A DNA stretch of 11,281 bases from Desulfatitalea sp. UBA4791. Lineage in GTDB: Bacteria > Desulfobacterota > Desulfobacteria > Desulfobacterales > Desulfosarcinaceae. The translations under genes were made by a program, and so were the position numbers. Numbering within the stretch: the first letter of the stretch is position 1; the number at the start of each line of letters is the position of its first letter. Shown piece by piece: positions 1 through 7,047 of the stretch. The notes beneath the pieces were generated by a model, which worked only from the letters and a program-made list of their open reading frames with translations, made no database searches and was not told where the DNA came from. The DNA is taken from contig DHGT01000024.1 in NCBI GenBank assembly GCA_002402905.1, forward strand, positions 22,755 through 34,035. The letters are read 5' to 3'.

Positions 1-72
1 CCTTCAGGGTGAATCACATTCAGTTAGAACTGCTGGGCTGGCCGCCGACGGCATGTTTCAAAACACAACGGC

Positions 73-119
73 AGTGTCCGGCCACAAAAAGGTAAAGTGG
101 CTATTTGTAGATGGGCATT
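73..119. repeat. REP-like inverted pair (short form)
   Basis: Two 19-bp units with consensus CTATTTGTGGAYGGRCACT lie head to head, one on the minus strand (91 down to 73) and one on the plus strand (101 to 119), separated by 9 bp. Each differs from the consensus at about two positions, and the same motif recurs as an inverted pair at 5225-5367. The pair could form a hairpin and begins about 15 bp beyond the stop of the receiver-kinase gene, a typical place for REP elements. It may act as a transcript end or mRNA stabiliser; that role is inference. Confidence 0.6.
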
Positions 120-133
120 TTCTATACGTATGG

Positions 134-1273
134 TTACGAAGGATCCTGAATCGAAGGCAAACGGATCTCAAAGGTGCTTCCCACATCCTTTGTGGAAGTC
201 ACACTGATTTGCCCGTGGTGATTTTCCACGATCTTGCGGGCCAGCATGAGCCCAATGCCCGTACCTCGACTGCCCTTGGTCGTAAAAAAGCCATTGAACA
301 GGCGCGCCTGCACCGCCTCATCCATTCCCCCGCAATTGTCGCTGACGCGATATTGAATGCCGTCTTCCTCTAACTCGACCGCCAGTTCAATGGCAGGCTC
401 CCCGCAGCGACCCAATTGCTCCTTGCAGGCGTCCAGGGAATTGGCAACCAGATTGAGCAGACAGCGGTTGATGGCCTCAGGCTCCATGGGGATGGGCGCC
501 ATATCGTCCGGGCACCGGATGGCCATGCGGACATCGAACATCTCAGCCTGGGGGTACATCAAATCATAAACCGACCGCAGGGGCACGCGCGGATCGGTCG
601 GCTGGAACTTGGGCGAAGCCGGCTTGGCGATATTGAGCAGATCCAGACTGAGTTGTTCGATGCGTTCCACGTTATCCCGAAGCATGCGCCAACCTTGCTT
701 CAAGTAGTCCTGGTTATCCAGCTCGAAACCCTTTTCCACAACGAAGGCGCCGCCTTTGAGCCCGCCGGTGATATTCTTGATGGCATGCGCTAGACCGGCC
801 ACGGTTTCTCCCATGGCGGCCAGGCGCTCGGCCTGGATCAGACGGCGGCTCTTTTCCTCCACCATCCGCTCCAGGTTCTCGGTATAGTGGCGAAGCTGTG
901 CCCGAAGCGTGATGCGCTCCAGGGCCCGCCTGAGGGCCACGTCCAGGATGTCGTCGTCGATGGGCTTGGTGATGTAGTCGGTGGCTTCGTATTTTAAACT
1001 TTGAATGGCCAGATCCGTGTCGCCATGGCCGGTAATCATGATCACTTCGGTTTCCGGGTTGCGACGCTTGAGCACGCGCAGCAGTTCGATGCCGTCCATC
1101 CCCGGCATCTTGATATCGGTCAACACGATCGGGGGGCCGAGTTCATCGAAAAGGGCCAAGGCCTGTCGGGCATCTGCGGCGGTGTGGACGCGATATCCGC
1201 GGTCGGCCAGGGCGATGCCCAGCACCTTACGGATTCCCTGTTCGTCATCGACCAATAAAATGTCTGTCGTCAT
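134..1273 (-). CDS. Response-regulator receiver fused to histidine kinase
   Basis: This 379-residue cytoplasmic protein has no membrane segment. Residues 1-120 are a CheY-like receiver with the acidic pair D9/D10, phosphoacceptor D53 (in LTDIKMPGMDG), T81 and K103. A coiled-coil linker follows at about 120-150. The kinase H-box has H163 in HAIKN, and the C-terminal HATPase has an N-box (LLNLVANSLDAC), a G1 box (DNCGGM) and a G2 box (GTGIGL). The stop of the sensor kinase lies 55 bp upstream, so the two genes are very likely one operon, and the receiver is the natural target of that kinase. The protein has no DNA-binding or enzymatic output domain, so the signal must pass on to another partner. 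The Shine-Dalgarno before the ATG is weak (GGGA). The family call is firm; the ligand and downstream target are unknown. Confidence 0.95.
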   Translation of the reverse strand: MTTDILLVDDEQGIRKVLGIALADRGYRVHTAADARQALALFDELGPPIVLTDIKMPGMDGIELLRVLKRRNPETEVIMITGHGDTDLAIQSLKYEATDYITKPIDDDILDVALRRALERITLRAQLRHYTENLERMVEEKSRRLIQAERLAAMGETVAGLAHAIKNITGGLKGGAFVVEKGFELDNQDYLKQGWRMLRDNVERIEQLSLDLLNIAKPASPKFQPTDPRVPLRSVYDLMYPQAEMFDVRMAIRCPDDMAPIPMEPEAINRCLLNLVANSLDACKEQLGRCGEPAIELAVELEEDGIQYRVSDNCGGMDEAVQARLFNGFFTTKGSRGTGIGLMLARKIVENHHGQISVTSTKDVGSTFEIRLPSIQDPS

Positions 1274-1328
1274 CGGCTTTTCCCGGATAAACTCATGGGT
1301 GACCCTGTCCTCGGGTCTACTGATGTTC

Positions 1329-3605
1329 CTATGTCTCCGACGGGATAGGGAACTCGATCAAAAAACAGGCCCCCCCTTGGGGGTTGGGCCGGGTGTAGAT
1401 CCGGCCGTTGCACTCCTGTATAATCCCATAACTGATCGAAAGCCCCAGTCCGGTGCCCTGTCCCACCTTCTTGGTGGTGAAAAAGGGCTCGAAAATGCGC
1501 TCGGCAATGCCGTTGGGTATGCCCGTGCCGGTGTCGCAAAGGCTGACCGTCACGCGGTCGTCCGTGCGGGTGGTGGAGAGCCTGATCCGGTGGCTGCGAT
1601 GGTGCCCCGGCTCGGCGGCCATCCGCTCTTCGATGGCGTCACGGGCATTGATCAACAGATTGATGAACACCTGCTCCAGGCGGCCCGGGTCTCCCATCAC
1701 CATGGGCAGATCCGAGGTAATTTCCCATTCGACTTCGATGCCGCGCACCTTGAGCTGCTGACTGAAGATATCGAAGGCCTGGCGCAGGATATCGTTGACC
1801 TGCACCGGTACCAGTTCAGGTCCGCTTTTGCGGCCAAACTGGCGCATGTGGTTGATGATCTTGGTGGCCCGCTCGACATGGCTGTCGATCTCTTCGGACA
1901 TGGTCAGCAGGATATCCTCTGCGATGGGCGCCTTATTCCGCAGCTTGCGCATGAAAAAACTGCTGGCGGTCTTGATCACCGACAAGGGTTGGTTCAGTTC
2001 GTGGGCCACGCCGGTGGCCATCTCGCCCAAGGTGGCCATCTTGCTGGCCTGGATCAACTGCTGTTCGGCCTCCAGACGCTTGGTGATGTCGCTGATGGTC
2101 ACCAGCAGCACCTTTACACCACCATACGCCGAGGGCGAAATGCGGATCGTCACATAGCGCGCCTGCCCCTCCTTGTCGCGATGTTTGGCCCGCTCGATCA
2201 CCGTCGCCGTCTTCAAACCGGCCGCGGTCACCGGGTCGGGCCGATCCCAGAACAACTCCAGGAAAGAGGTTCCCACTACCTCCCCGCGCAGAAACCCGTA
2301 GACGGCGCCGACGCTGGCGTTGCAGTCCAGGATGGTCCACGTCTCCGGGTCGAGCACGAACACCGGGTTGGGGATGTTATTGAAAATGGCGTGATACTTC
2401 TTTTCCGATTGAACCAGCTTCTCTTCCAACTGCTTGCGTTCGGAGATGTCCAGATTCATCTCCATGGCGGCGATGATGTTGCCATCGGCATCCTTGATGG
2501 GAGACGTGCGCACGATCCAATGCCGTATAGTGCCGTCCTTGTCCACGGCCGACTCCTCGCTGTAATGCGGCAGCCCGTCTCGGAAAGTCATCTCCACCGG
2601 GCATACGACACATTTGGTGTCGCGCCCTTTGTAGGCCTGGTAGCAGAAGGCGCCGGGCTGGGGCTTAAACCTTTCGGCGAATTCCCGATTGTACTCGATA
2701 ATCCGGTAGTTGCGATCCTGGACCGTGATGATGCAAGGCACCGTCCCGAATAGATTTTGATACTGATTGCGCTGGCGGTTGAGGGCCTGGGTCTTCTCAC
2801 CGATGGATTGCCCCATCTGGTTGATCGCCTGGGCCAACGCCTTCATCTCGTCGTTCTGGTCGATCTGGACCTTGGCGCCGTAGTCCCCGCTTTCGATGCA
2901 CCGCGCGCCCTGGATCAGGCGCTTGACCGGCTCCGTCACGAAACGCAGAATGATGATCACGGTCATCACGGCGATGCCGACGAACAGGCCGACCGCCAGC
3001 AGGATCAGGTTGCGCTGGTAGACAGCTGCTTCGCGGTCCACATCCTTGAGCGAGACCACCAGGTCCAGTGCCCCCAGGACCCGTTTGTCGGCCGGGTGCA
3101 CATGGCAGGCATCCGTGGCGCAACCGGGTTCATTGTATACTGGGCTGATGATCCCCATCATGCGATAGCCTTGATCCGAGCGGAGCAGGCGCACCCGTTC
3201 GGTCAAGGGCACCGATACTTGGGGCGGATCGACGTTGTGACAAATATCGCAGGCCTCGGCCTTGATGTTGGTCTGCCGTTCTACCTCTTCGGAACGGTTG
3301 GAATACTTGATCTCACCGGCCTTGTTGTAAATACGAACATTTTCGATGTCGTTCTGGCGCGCGACGTTGTTGATGATTTGTTGGATGTCGTCCCGGGAGT
3401 TGAGCATCATGGCATAATGGGTGCCCAGCCGGATGGTGTTGCTCAAGCGGTCCATGTTTACGGCCAGATCGTCCATGGCCTTCTGTTGCAGATATTGGTA
3501 GTTAAAATATCCCCAAATGCATAGGCACACGAGCATGATGCCTGCGACGCTGATCAGCAGTTTGGTGATCAGGCTGTTGCGCAATTTTCTAAAAAATGCG
3601 GCCAT
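1329..3605 (-). CDS. Membrane sensor histidine kinase, c-type-heme-like periplasmic domain
   Basis: This 758-residue protein has a membrane helix at about 14-36, a periplasmic region at about 37-198, a second helix at about 199-222, and HAMP at about 222-275. PAS 1 spans about 281-390, PAS 2 about 401-510, then HisKA with H535 (GVAHELNQP) and HATPase with N653, G1 DTGTGIP and G2 GQGTGLGLS. The periplasmic region contains CDICH (C119, C122, H123) and a second motif C162-x4-C167-H168, both compatible with covalent heme c. This suggests redox, NO, CO or O2 sensing, which is inference from motifs. PAS 1 holds a Cys cluster (C321, C332, C335). The start has a modest AAGGT site upstream and a plausible sigma-70 promoter further up. 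It is the first gene of an operon with the receiver-kinase hybrid. The kinase assignment is firm and heme attachment is likely but unproven. Confidence 0.95.
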   Translation of the reverse strand: MAAFFRKLRNSLITKLLISVAGIMLVCLCIWGYFNYQYLQQKAMDDLAVNMDRLSNTIRLGTHYAMMLNSRDDIQQIINNVARQNDIENVRIYNKAGEIKYSNRSEEVERQTNIKAEACDICHNVDPPQVSVPLTERVRLLRSDQGYRMMGIISPVYNEPGCATDACHVHPADKRVLGALDLVVSLKDVDREAAVYQRNLILLAVGLFVGIAVMTVIIILRFVTEPVKRLIQGARCIESGDYGAKVQIDQNDEMKALAQAINQMGQSIGEKTQALNRQRNQYQNLFGTVPCIITVQDRNYRIIEYNREFAERFKPQPGAFCYQAYKGRDTKCVVCPVEMTFRDGLPHYSEESAVDKDGTIRHWIVRTSPIKDADGNIIAAMEMNLDISERKQLEEKLVQSEKKYHAIFNNIPNPVFVLDPETWTILDCNASVGAVYGFLRGEVVGTSFLELFWDRPDPVTAAGLKTATVIERAKHRDKEGQARYVTIRISPSAYGGVKVLLVTISDITKRLEAEQQLIQASKMATLGEMATGVAHELNQPLSVIKTASSFFMRKLRNKAPIAEDILLTMSEEIDSHVERATKIINHMRQFGRKSGPELVPVQVNDILRQAFDIFSQQLKVRGIEVEWEITSDLPMVMGDPGRLEQVFINLLINARDAIEERMAAEPGHHRSHRIRLSTTRTDDRVTVSLCDTGTGIPNGIAERIFEPFFTTKKVGQGTGLGLSISYGIIQECNGRIYTRPNPQGGACFLIEFPIPSET

Positions 3606-3672
3606 TGCAGCTACCTTAAAGGGTATCGAACGTCAGAGGCTGTGATACACTTGATGGCGGTGTTGATGCCGT

Positions 3673-3701
3673 ACGATAACCGATTCCCCGCAGTGGGTCA
3701 A
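3673..3701 (-). promoter_or_regulatory. Putative sigma-70 promoter of the sensor kinase operon
   Basis: On the minus strand, TTGACC (3701-3696, 5 of 6 to consensus) is followed after exactly 17 bp by TATCGT (3678-3673, 4 of 6). It lies about 70 bp upstream of the kinase ATG. It was found by eye, and start-site mapping would decide it. Confidence 0.4.
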
Positions 3702-3733
3702 CGTCGTGGGTTTCCCATGTACATCCAAACCCC

Positions 3734-3762
3734 TTGTCATGCCCGCGTGTCCATGTTATGGA
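3734..3762 (+). promoter_or_regulatory. Weak candidate promoter of the small membrane protein gene
   Basis: TTGTCA (3734-3739, 5 of 6) is followed after 17 bp by TATGGA (3757-3762, only 3 of 6). It lies about 70 bp upstream of the chosen ATG and is divergent from the kinase promoter. The poor -10 makes this tentative. Confidence 0.25.
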
Positions 3763-3830
3763 CTGCCGATATCCGACCCACTGGAACCGTGCCGCCAAGG
3801 CCAATGCATCGCCGCAAGGAGGTTGATCCC

Positions 3831-4316
3831 ATGGATTCTTTGAACCGCTTCGCTCCCTTTGTCGTGTTAATCGCCCTGTTCGTCGTGCTGCAGGCTGCAT
3901 TGATCGGCCTGGACTGCCGTCAAGGGCCGGCTGCCGTGGCCGAGGCGTTTGCCAAGGACTATTACTACCTGGACGCCGACATGCAAGAGTGGCTCTGCGC
4001 CGGAGAAGCCGACAGCGGTGACAGCGTCCAGGCATTTCTGAACCGAAAAAGCGACGAGGCTGCCCAGAGAGGATTCGATGTCAGCTATCTCCGACACATG
4101 TTCACCCATATCCATACCCAGACCCTCTCCCAGGATGCGGAATCGGCCGTCGTTCATCTGACTGGAACGACTCGCGTGGCCATCAACCCGGTCTTCATGG
4201 TCGTCGGCAAACTGTTTCGCATCGGCAACGATTATCCCGTCGATGTCACCATCGAGCTGGTCAAGGAAAACGGGCGCTGGCGCGTGTGCAACGCCCCGCT
4301 CGGAGTGCAATCTTGA
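3831..4316 (+). CDS. Small membrane-anchored protein of unknown function
   Basis: This is a 161-residue protein. The start at 3831 is chosen because AAGGAGG lies just upstream (about 3817-3823) and the protein then begins with a clean membrane anchor (residues about 8-28, rich in V, L, I, A and F). The reading frame stays open further upstream to 3642, but that part looks non-coding. The remainder, residues 30-161, is soluble and probably extracytoplasmic. It has a helical first half (AEAFAKDYYYLDADMQEW) and a beta-rich second half ending in VDVTIELVKENGRWRV. That pattern resembles NTF2-like small domains, but I cannot assign a family. Cysteines are C29, C56 and C153. The gene is divergent from the kinase and ends in its own terminator, so it is probably monocistronic. 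A link to the kinase is only suggested by position. Confidence 0.8.
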   Translation: MDSLNRFAPFVVLIALFVVLQAALIGLDCRQGPAAVAEAFAKDYYYLDADMQEWLCAGEADSGDSVQAFLNRKSDEAAQRGFDVSYLRHMFTHIHTQTLSQDAESAVVHLTGTTRVAINPVFMVVGKLFRIGNDYPVDVTIELVKENGRWRVCNAPLGVQS

Positions 4317-4355
4317 TATCCGGTTTATAGCAAACTCCACTTCTTCTTTAAATTT

Positions 4356-4390
4356 AAAGGGGCGGCGCCATCCGGCACCGCTCCTTTTTT
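4356..4390 (+). terminator. Rho-independent terminator after the small membrane protein gene
   Basis: AAAGGGGCGGCGCC (4356-4369) pairs with GGCACCGCTCCTTT (4374-4387) around an ATCC loop, with one C/A mismatch and one G/T pair. A six-T tract runs from 4385 to 4390. It lies 40 bp past the stop and separates this gene from the downstream pyrophosphohydrolase gene. Confidence 0.8.
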
Positions 4391-4455
4391 CTTATGGACC
4401 GCAAACGCCTGGAACCTGGCGACAGGCATCAGGAAGTTGAGAGGAAAGGCTTTTC

Positions 4456-4797
4456 ATGCAAACGCTGACGCTTCGAGATTATCAAGACCAGGTCGACGAA
4501 TGGGTGAAACAACACGGCGTGCGCTATTTCGGCGAATTGACCAACCTGGGCATACTGATGGAGGAGGTGGGAGAGGTGGCCCGCCTGATGGTGCGGCTAT
4601 ATGGCGAACAGAGTTTTAAAAGCACACCGCGAACCAGGGAGGACCTGGCCGAAGAGCTGGCCGACGTCATGTTCGTGCTCACCTGCATCGCCAACCAGAC
4701 CGGCGTGGATCTGTCCGCCGCAGTGGCGGACAACCTGGAAGAAAAAGCCCGACGCGACCACCGGCGTCACTGGCAAAACCCCAAACTGACATCATAA
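4456..4797 (+). CDS. MazG-like nucleotide pyrophosphohydrolase (YpjD type)
   Basis: This 113-residue single-domain all-alpha NTP-PPase is the size of the YpjD-like MazG relatives and much shorter than full two-domain MazG. The metal-binding motifs are present: EEVGEVAR (E36, E37, E40) followed by EELADVMF (E67, D70), matching the ExxE...ExxD pattern that binds Mg2+ in this superfamily. Family members hydrolyse (d)NTPs to the monophosphate and pyrophosphate, giving a house-cleaning or pool-control role; the exact substrate cannot be read from sequence. The ATG at 4456 is preceded by a purine-rich site (GAGGAAAGG). The gene lies between a terminator and the small Cys-rich ORF, so it is probably its own transcription unit, although I found no convincing promoter in the 65 bp in front. 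Confidence 0.93.
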   Translation: MQTLTLRDYQDQVDEWVKQHGVRYFGELTNLGILMEEVGEVARLMVRLYGEQSFKSTPRTREDLAEELADVMFVLTCIANQTGVDLSAAVADNLEEKARRDHRRHWQNPKLTS

Positions 4798-4856
4798 CGC
4801 CGGTTCCCGGCCGGTTCCGGACAGGCGCGGCCCCGGCGGTATCGCACGACAAGGGC

Positions 4857-4884
4857 TTGCCAGCCCGCCAGACGTGGTTATCAT
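4857..4884 (+). promoter_or_regulatory. Putative sigma-70 promoter of the small Cys-rich ORF
   Basis: TTGCCA (4857-4862, 5 of 6) is followed after 16 bp by TATCAT (4879-4884, 5 of 6). This would give a leader of about 40 nt before the ATG at 4933. It is the best-looking promoter in the window and supports the reality of the short gene. Confidence 0.5.
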
Positions 4885-4932
4885 GGAGTTGAAAATCAAA
4901 AACCGTCGGCACAGCCAATCAGGAGGGTTGCC

Positions 4933-5079
4933 ATGAACGATTCGTCCAGTGAAAGTCAAAATGGTTGCATGAGCCTTTGTGAAGCGAAGTTTACCGAGTG
5001 CACCCGCAGCATGCCATCGGGGTGCGTCGAGGATCTGCGGGTGTGCCGCGACAACTGCCGTCTGGAGCAGCGGAGCTGA
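4933..5079 (+). CDS. Small Cys-rich protein, 48 residues, unknown function
   Basis: This short ORF encodes 48 residues. Support comes from an AGGAGGG Shine-Dalgarno at 4921-4927 with ideal spacing, a good promoter upstream and a perfect terminator 80 bp downstream. The protein is soluble with an N-terminal Ser/Asn/Glu-rich tail (MNDSSSESQNG), then six cysteines: C12, C16, C23, C31, C38 and C42. Their spacing is a mirror image: C-x3-C-x6-C, seven residues, C-x6-C-x3-C. Such an arrangement fits a helical hairpin that is disulphide-bonded or binds a metal. No signal peptide is evident, so it is probably cytoplasmic, where metal binding is more likely than disulphides. I do not recognise a family and assign no function. 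Confidence 0.7.
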   Translation: MNDSSSESQNGCMSLCEAKFTECTRSMPSGCVEDLRVCRDNCRLEQRS

Positions 5080-5160
5080 GCCTCACTGCTGCGTTCAACA
5101 CCCGCACAGCCCCATGTGTATAACGGCAAATGGCGATGGGATAAGCGCTCATCACTCATT

Positions 5161-5195
5161 AAGGCCCGGCGAGAACCTCGCCGGGCCTTTTTTTT
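5161..5195 (+). terminator. Strong rho-independent terminator
   Basis: AAGGCCCGGCGAG (5161-5173) and CTCGCCGGGCCTT (5177-5189) form a perfect 13-bp stem with an AAC loop, followed by a T tract to 5195. It ends the transcript of the small Cys-rich gene. The rest of 5080-5385 holds the repeat element described separately and no gene. Confidence 0.92.
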
Positions 5196-5220
5196 CAACG
5201 ACATGGGGATGCTGTCATCC

Positions 5221-5372
5221 TATCAGTGCCCATCCACAAATGGCCAATTTGCCCGATATCTGCGTTCTGCTCAAAATTTTATCCTCCGAATATCGACTAT
5301 ATGCCTGCGGTAAAATTTTTCGCACGCCTTGATCTCAACCCAATTTGCCTATTTATGGACGGACACTATCTA
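5221..5372. repeat. MITE-like imperfect palindrome with terminal REP units
   Basis: The ends carry two copies of the 19-bp motif seen at 73-119, on the minus strand (5243 to 5225) and the plus strand (5349 to 5367), in the same head-to-head orientation. Between them are nested matching blocks. CCAATTTGCC occurs at 5244-5253 and again at 5340-5349. AAAATTTTATCC near 5274 is echoed in inverted form by GGTAAAATTTTT near 5308. The whole ~150 bp therefore reads as an imperfect palindrome able to fold into a long hairpin. No ORF of interest lies inside. It starts 14 bp beyond the msrAB stop and probably is a non-autonomous repeat element. Confidence 0.6.
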
Positions 5373-5385
5373 TTTACTTACGGGC

Positions 5386-6558
5386 TCACTTGCGTGCCGG
5401 GGCGGTCGCCTGTGCCCCCTCGAACAGGGAGGCATAGCGTCCATAACCTTCCTTCTCCAGATCCTCCCGCGGGACAAACCGCAACGCGGCCGAATTGATG
5501 CAGTAACGCAGCCCGGTGGGTTGCGGGCCATCATCGAAGAGATGCCCCAGGTGGGAGTCGGCATGCCGGCTGCGAACTTCGGTGCGGACCATGAACAGGC
5601 TGCGGTCGGCGCGCTCGACGATGTTGGCGGGCTCCAGGGGTTGGGTAAAACTGGGCCAGCCCGTTCCCGAGTCGAACTTATGCGTGGAGCTGAAAAGGGG
5701 TTCACCGGAAATGATATCGACATAGATCCCCTCTTCATGGTTGTTCCAGTAGGCGTTGTCGAACGGTGGCTCGGTCCCCTCCTGTCGCGTTACCTTGTAC
5801 TGCATGGGGGTCAAAGTGGCCCGCAAGGTCTGGTCGTCGGGAATGGGCCGCAGGGCGCCGGCCGTCTCTTTCCCTTCGGACGTGTCTGAAGTGCCGGCGC
5901 GCTCGTCCGGGATTTGCCCGAACTTATCCATGCCCCATGCCTTTTCCAGATATTGATCCCGCCCGGAACCCGAACGATACCATTTATACCGGATGGGATT
6001 CTTTTTGTAATAGTCCTGGTGATACGGTTCCGCCTCGTAAAACTCGCCGAGGGGCAAAATCTCCGTGGCAATGGGCCTTTCGAATTGACCCGAGGCGATC
6101 AACCGCTGCTTCGATGCTTCGGCCATCTGACGCTGCCGGTCGTCGGCATAAAAGATGGCGCTGAGATATTGCCTGCCGCGATCCACGAACTGGCCGCCCG
6201 GATCGGTGGGATCCACATGCCGCCAGAACACATCGAGAAGTTGCGTGTAGGAAACCTTTTCTTCATCGTAAACCACCTTGACCGCTTCGACATGACCCGT
6301 TTTACCGGCCGATACCTGCTCGTACGTCGGGTTGGCGACCTGGCCGCCGGTATAGCCCGAAATGACCTCCAGGACTCCCGGCACCTTCTCAAAATCCGAT
6401 TCCGTGCACCAGAAACAGCCACCGGCGAAGACGGCGGTTTGCGTTTTTTTCGAAGAACCGGTCTTGTTTTGACCGGCGGCGGCATAGTGATTCGACATAT
6501 GGTTATATCCTGCAACGATGGCGACCAGCGCCAGTGTGATCAAAAGGATTGTTTTCAT
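5386..6558 (-). CDS. msrAB: Exported MsrA-MsrB fusion methionine sulfoxide reductase
   Basis: This 390-residue bifunctional enzyme repairs oxidised methionine: MsrA reduces the S-sulfoxide and MsrB the R-sulfoxide. An N-terminal hydrophobic segment (residues 4-17) and a possible cleavage site after AAA (26-28) indicate export to the periplasm. MsrA spans about 40-205 with GCFWC (catalytic C48, C51) and the motifs GKTGHVEAV and RGRQYLSAIFY. A linker of about 35 residues leads to MsrB (about 240-375) with SGTGWPSF, HADSHLGHLF and RYCINSAALRF (catalytic C353). Only three cysteines exist in the whole protein. The four zinc Cys of many MsrB are absent, and the usual resolving Cys in the SGCGWPSF position is Thr. 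Unlike Neisseria PilB it has no thioredoxin domain. The start is supported by GGAGGGAGG upstream. Confidence 0.95.
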   Translation of the reverse strand: MKTILLITLALVAIVAGYNHMSNHYAAAGQNKTGSSKKTQTAVFAGGCFWCTESDFEKVPGVLEVISGYTGGQVANPTYEQVSAGKTGHVEAVKVVYDEEKVSYTQLLDVFWRHVDPTDPGGQFVDRGRQYLSAIFYADDRQRQMAEASKQRLIASGQFERPIATEILPLGEFYEAEPYHQDYYKKNPIRYKWYRSGSGRDQYLEKAWGMDKFGQIPDERAGTSDTSEGKETAGALRPIPDDQTLRATLTPMQYKVTRQEGTEPPFDNAYWNNHEEGIYVDIISGEPLFSSTHKFDSGTGWPSFTQPLEPANIVERADRSLFMVRTEVRSRHADSHLGHLFDDGPQPTGLRYCINSAALRFVPREDLEKEGYGRYASLFEGAQATAPARK

Positions 6559-6750
6559 AAGTGACCTCCCTCCTCACCCGATTCTCACAATGAACTCCTC
6601 CATGTGGCTTCTCGAAGTGCGATATTCACCTGAACACAAAGGAGCTTAACACGTATAATAAGACCGCTAATCGATAGCGCCACATCCCGGCGGATATGCC
6701 CACGGAATCCGGATCAGAGGCTGGAAAGATGCGATCGCCTGGAAGGGAGG

Positions 6751-7047
6751 CTATGCTGCCGGCGATGATCCCTGCCGAAAGGCGACCGCCACGGTGCCGG
6801 CGCGGGCTCTCACGACATGGCCTGTGACGACCACGACGCCGGATCGTTGCCGATAGGGGATCGTCAAGAAAAGCTCTTGCCCCAAATTGGGCTTGAATAG
6901 GGAGGGGTGTTCGACCAGAGCGCCACCGAGACTCAAGTCTCTCAGATAACATCTGAAATAACCGTTATGATCGTTGAGATCGATTTCAAAGACGCAGCTC
7001 TTGCGTTCGTGCCGGCGCCGTTCGCCAAAGATCAATTTCCGGCTCAT
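6751..7047 (-). CDS. Single-domain PilZ protein (probable c-di-GMP receptor)
   Basis: This is 98 residues from the ATG at 7047, preferred over the in-frame ATG at 7059 because TGGAG lies six bases upstream of it, while 7059 has no ribosome site. The c-di-GMP-binding signatures of PilZ are both present: an RxxxR motif (R11, R15 in ERRRHERK) and DxSxxG (D37, S39, G42 in RDLSLGGA). The remainder is the expected beta barrel (GQELFLTIPY, VVVTGHVVRA, GTVAVAF). No other domain is attached, so it should act as an adaptor that binds a partner when c-di-GMP is high; the partner is unknown. The neighbours (msrAB downstream, E1 fusion upstream) have no evident link. The 192 bp between it and msrAB and the 195 bp on its 5' side hold no further gene that I can see. 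Confidence 0.88.
   Translation of the reverse strand: MSRKLIFGERRRHERKSCVFEIDLNDHNGYFRCYLRDLSLGGALVEHPSLFKPNLGQELFLTIPYRQRSGVVVVTGHVVRARAGTVAVAFRQGSSPAA

Noticed and set aside
1005..2753. Long plus-strand ORF of 582 codons
   Set aside because: It lies antisense to the end of the receiver-kinase gene and most of the sensor kinase, has no recognisable domain or ribosome site, and is explained by the high GC of the opposite coding strand.
2757..3524. Plus-strand ORF of 255 codons
   Set aside because: It is antisense to the periplasmic, HAMP and early PAS region of the sensor kinase, where membrane helices and heme motifs support the minus strand.
5226..5372. Repeats considered as a CRISPR array
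   Set aside because: There are only two inverted, imperfect units with palindromic filler rather than regular direct repeats with unique spacers, and no cas gene is present.
6631..6659. TGAACA-17 bp-TATAAT on the plus strand
   Set aside because: It resembles a sigma-70 promoter, but no plus-strand gene or small RNA with a terminator follows, so it is probably chance.
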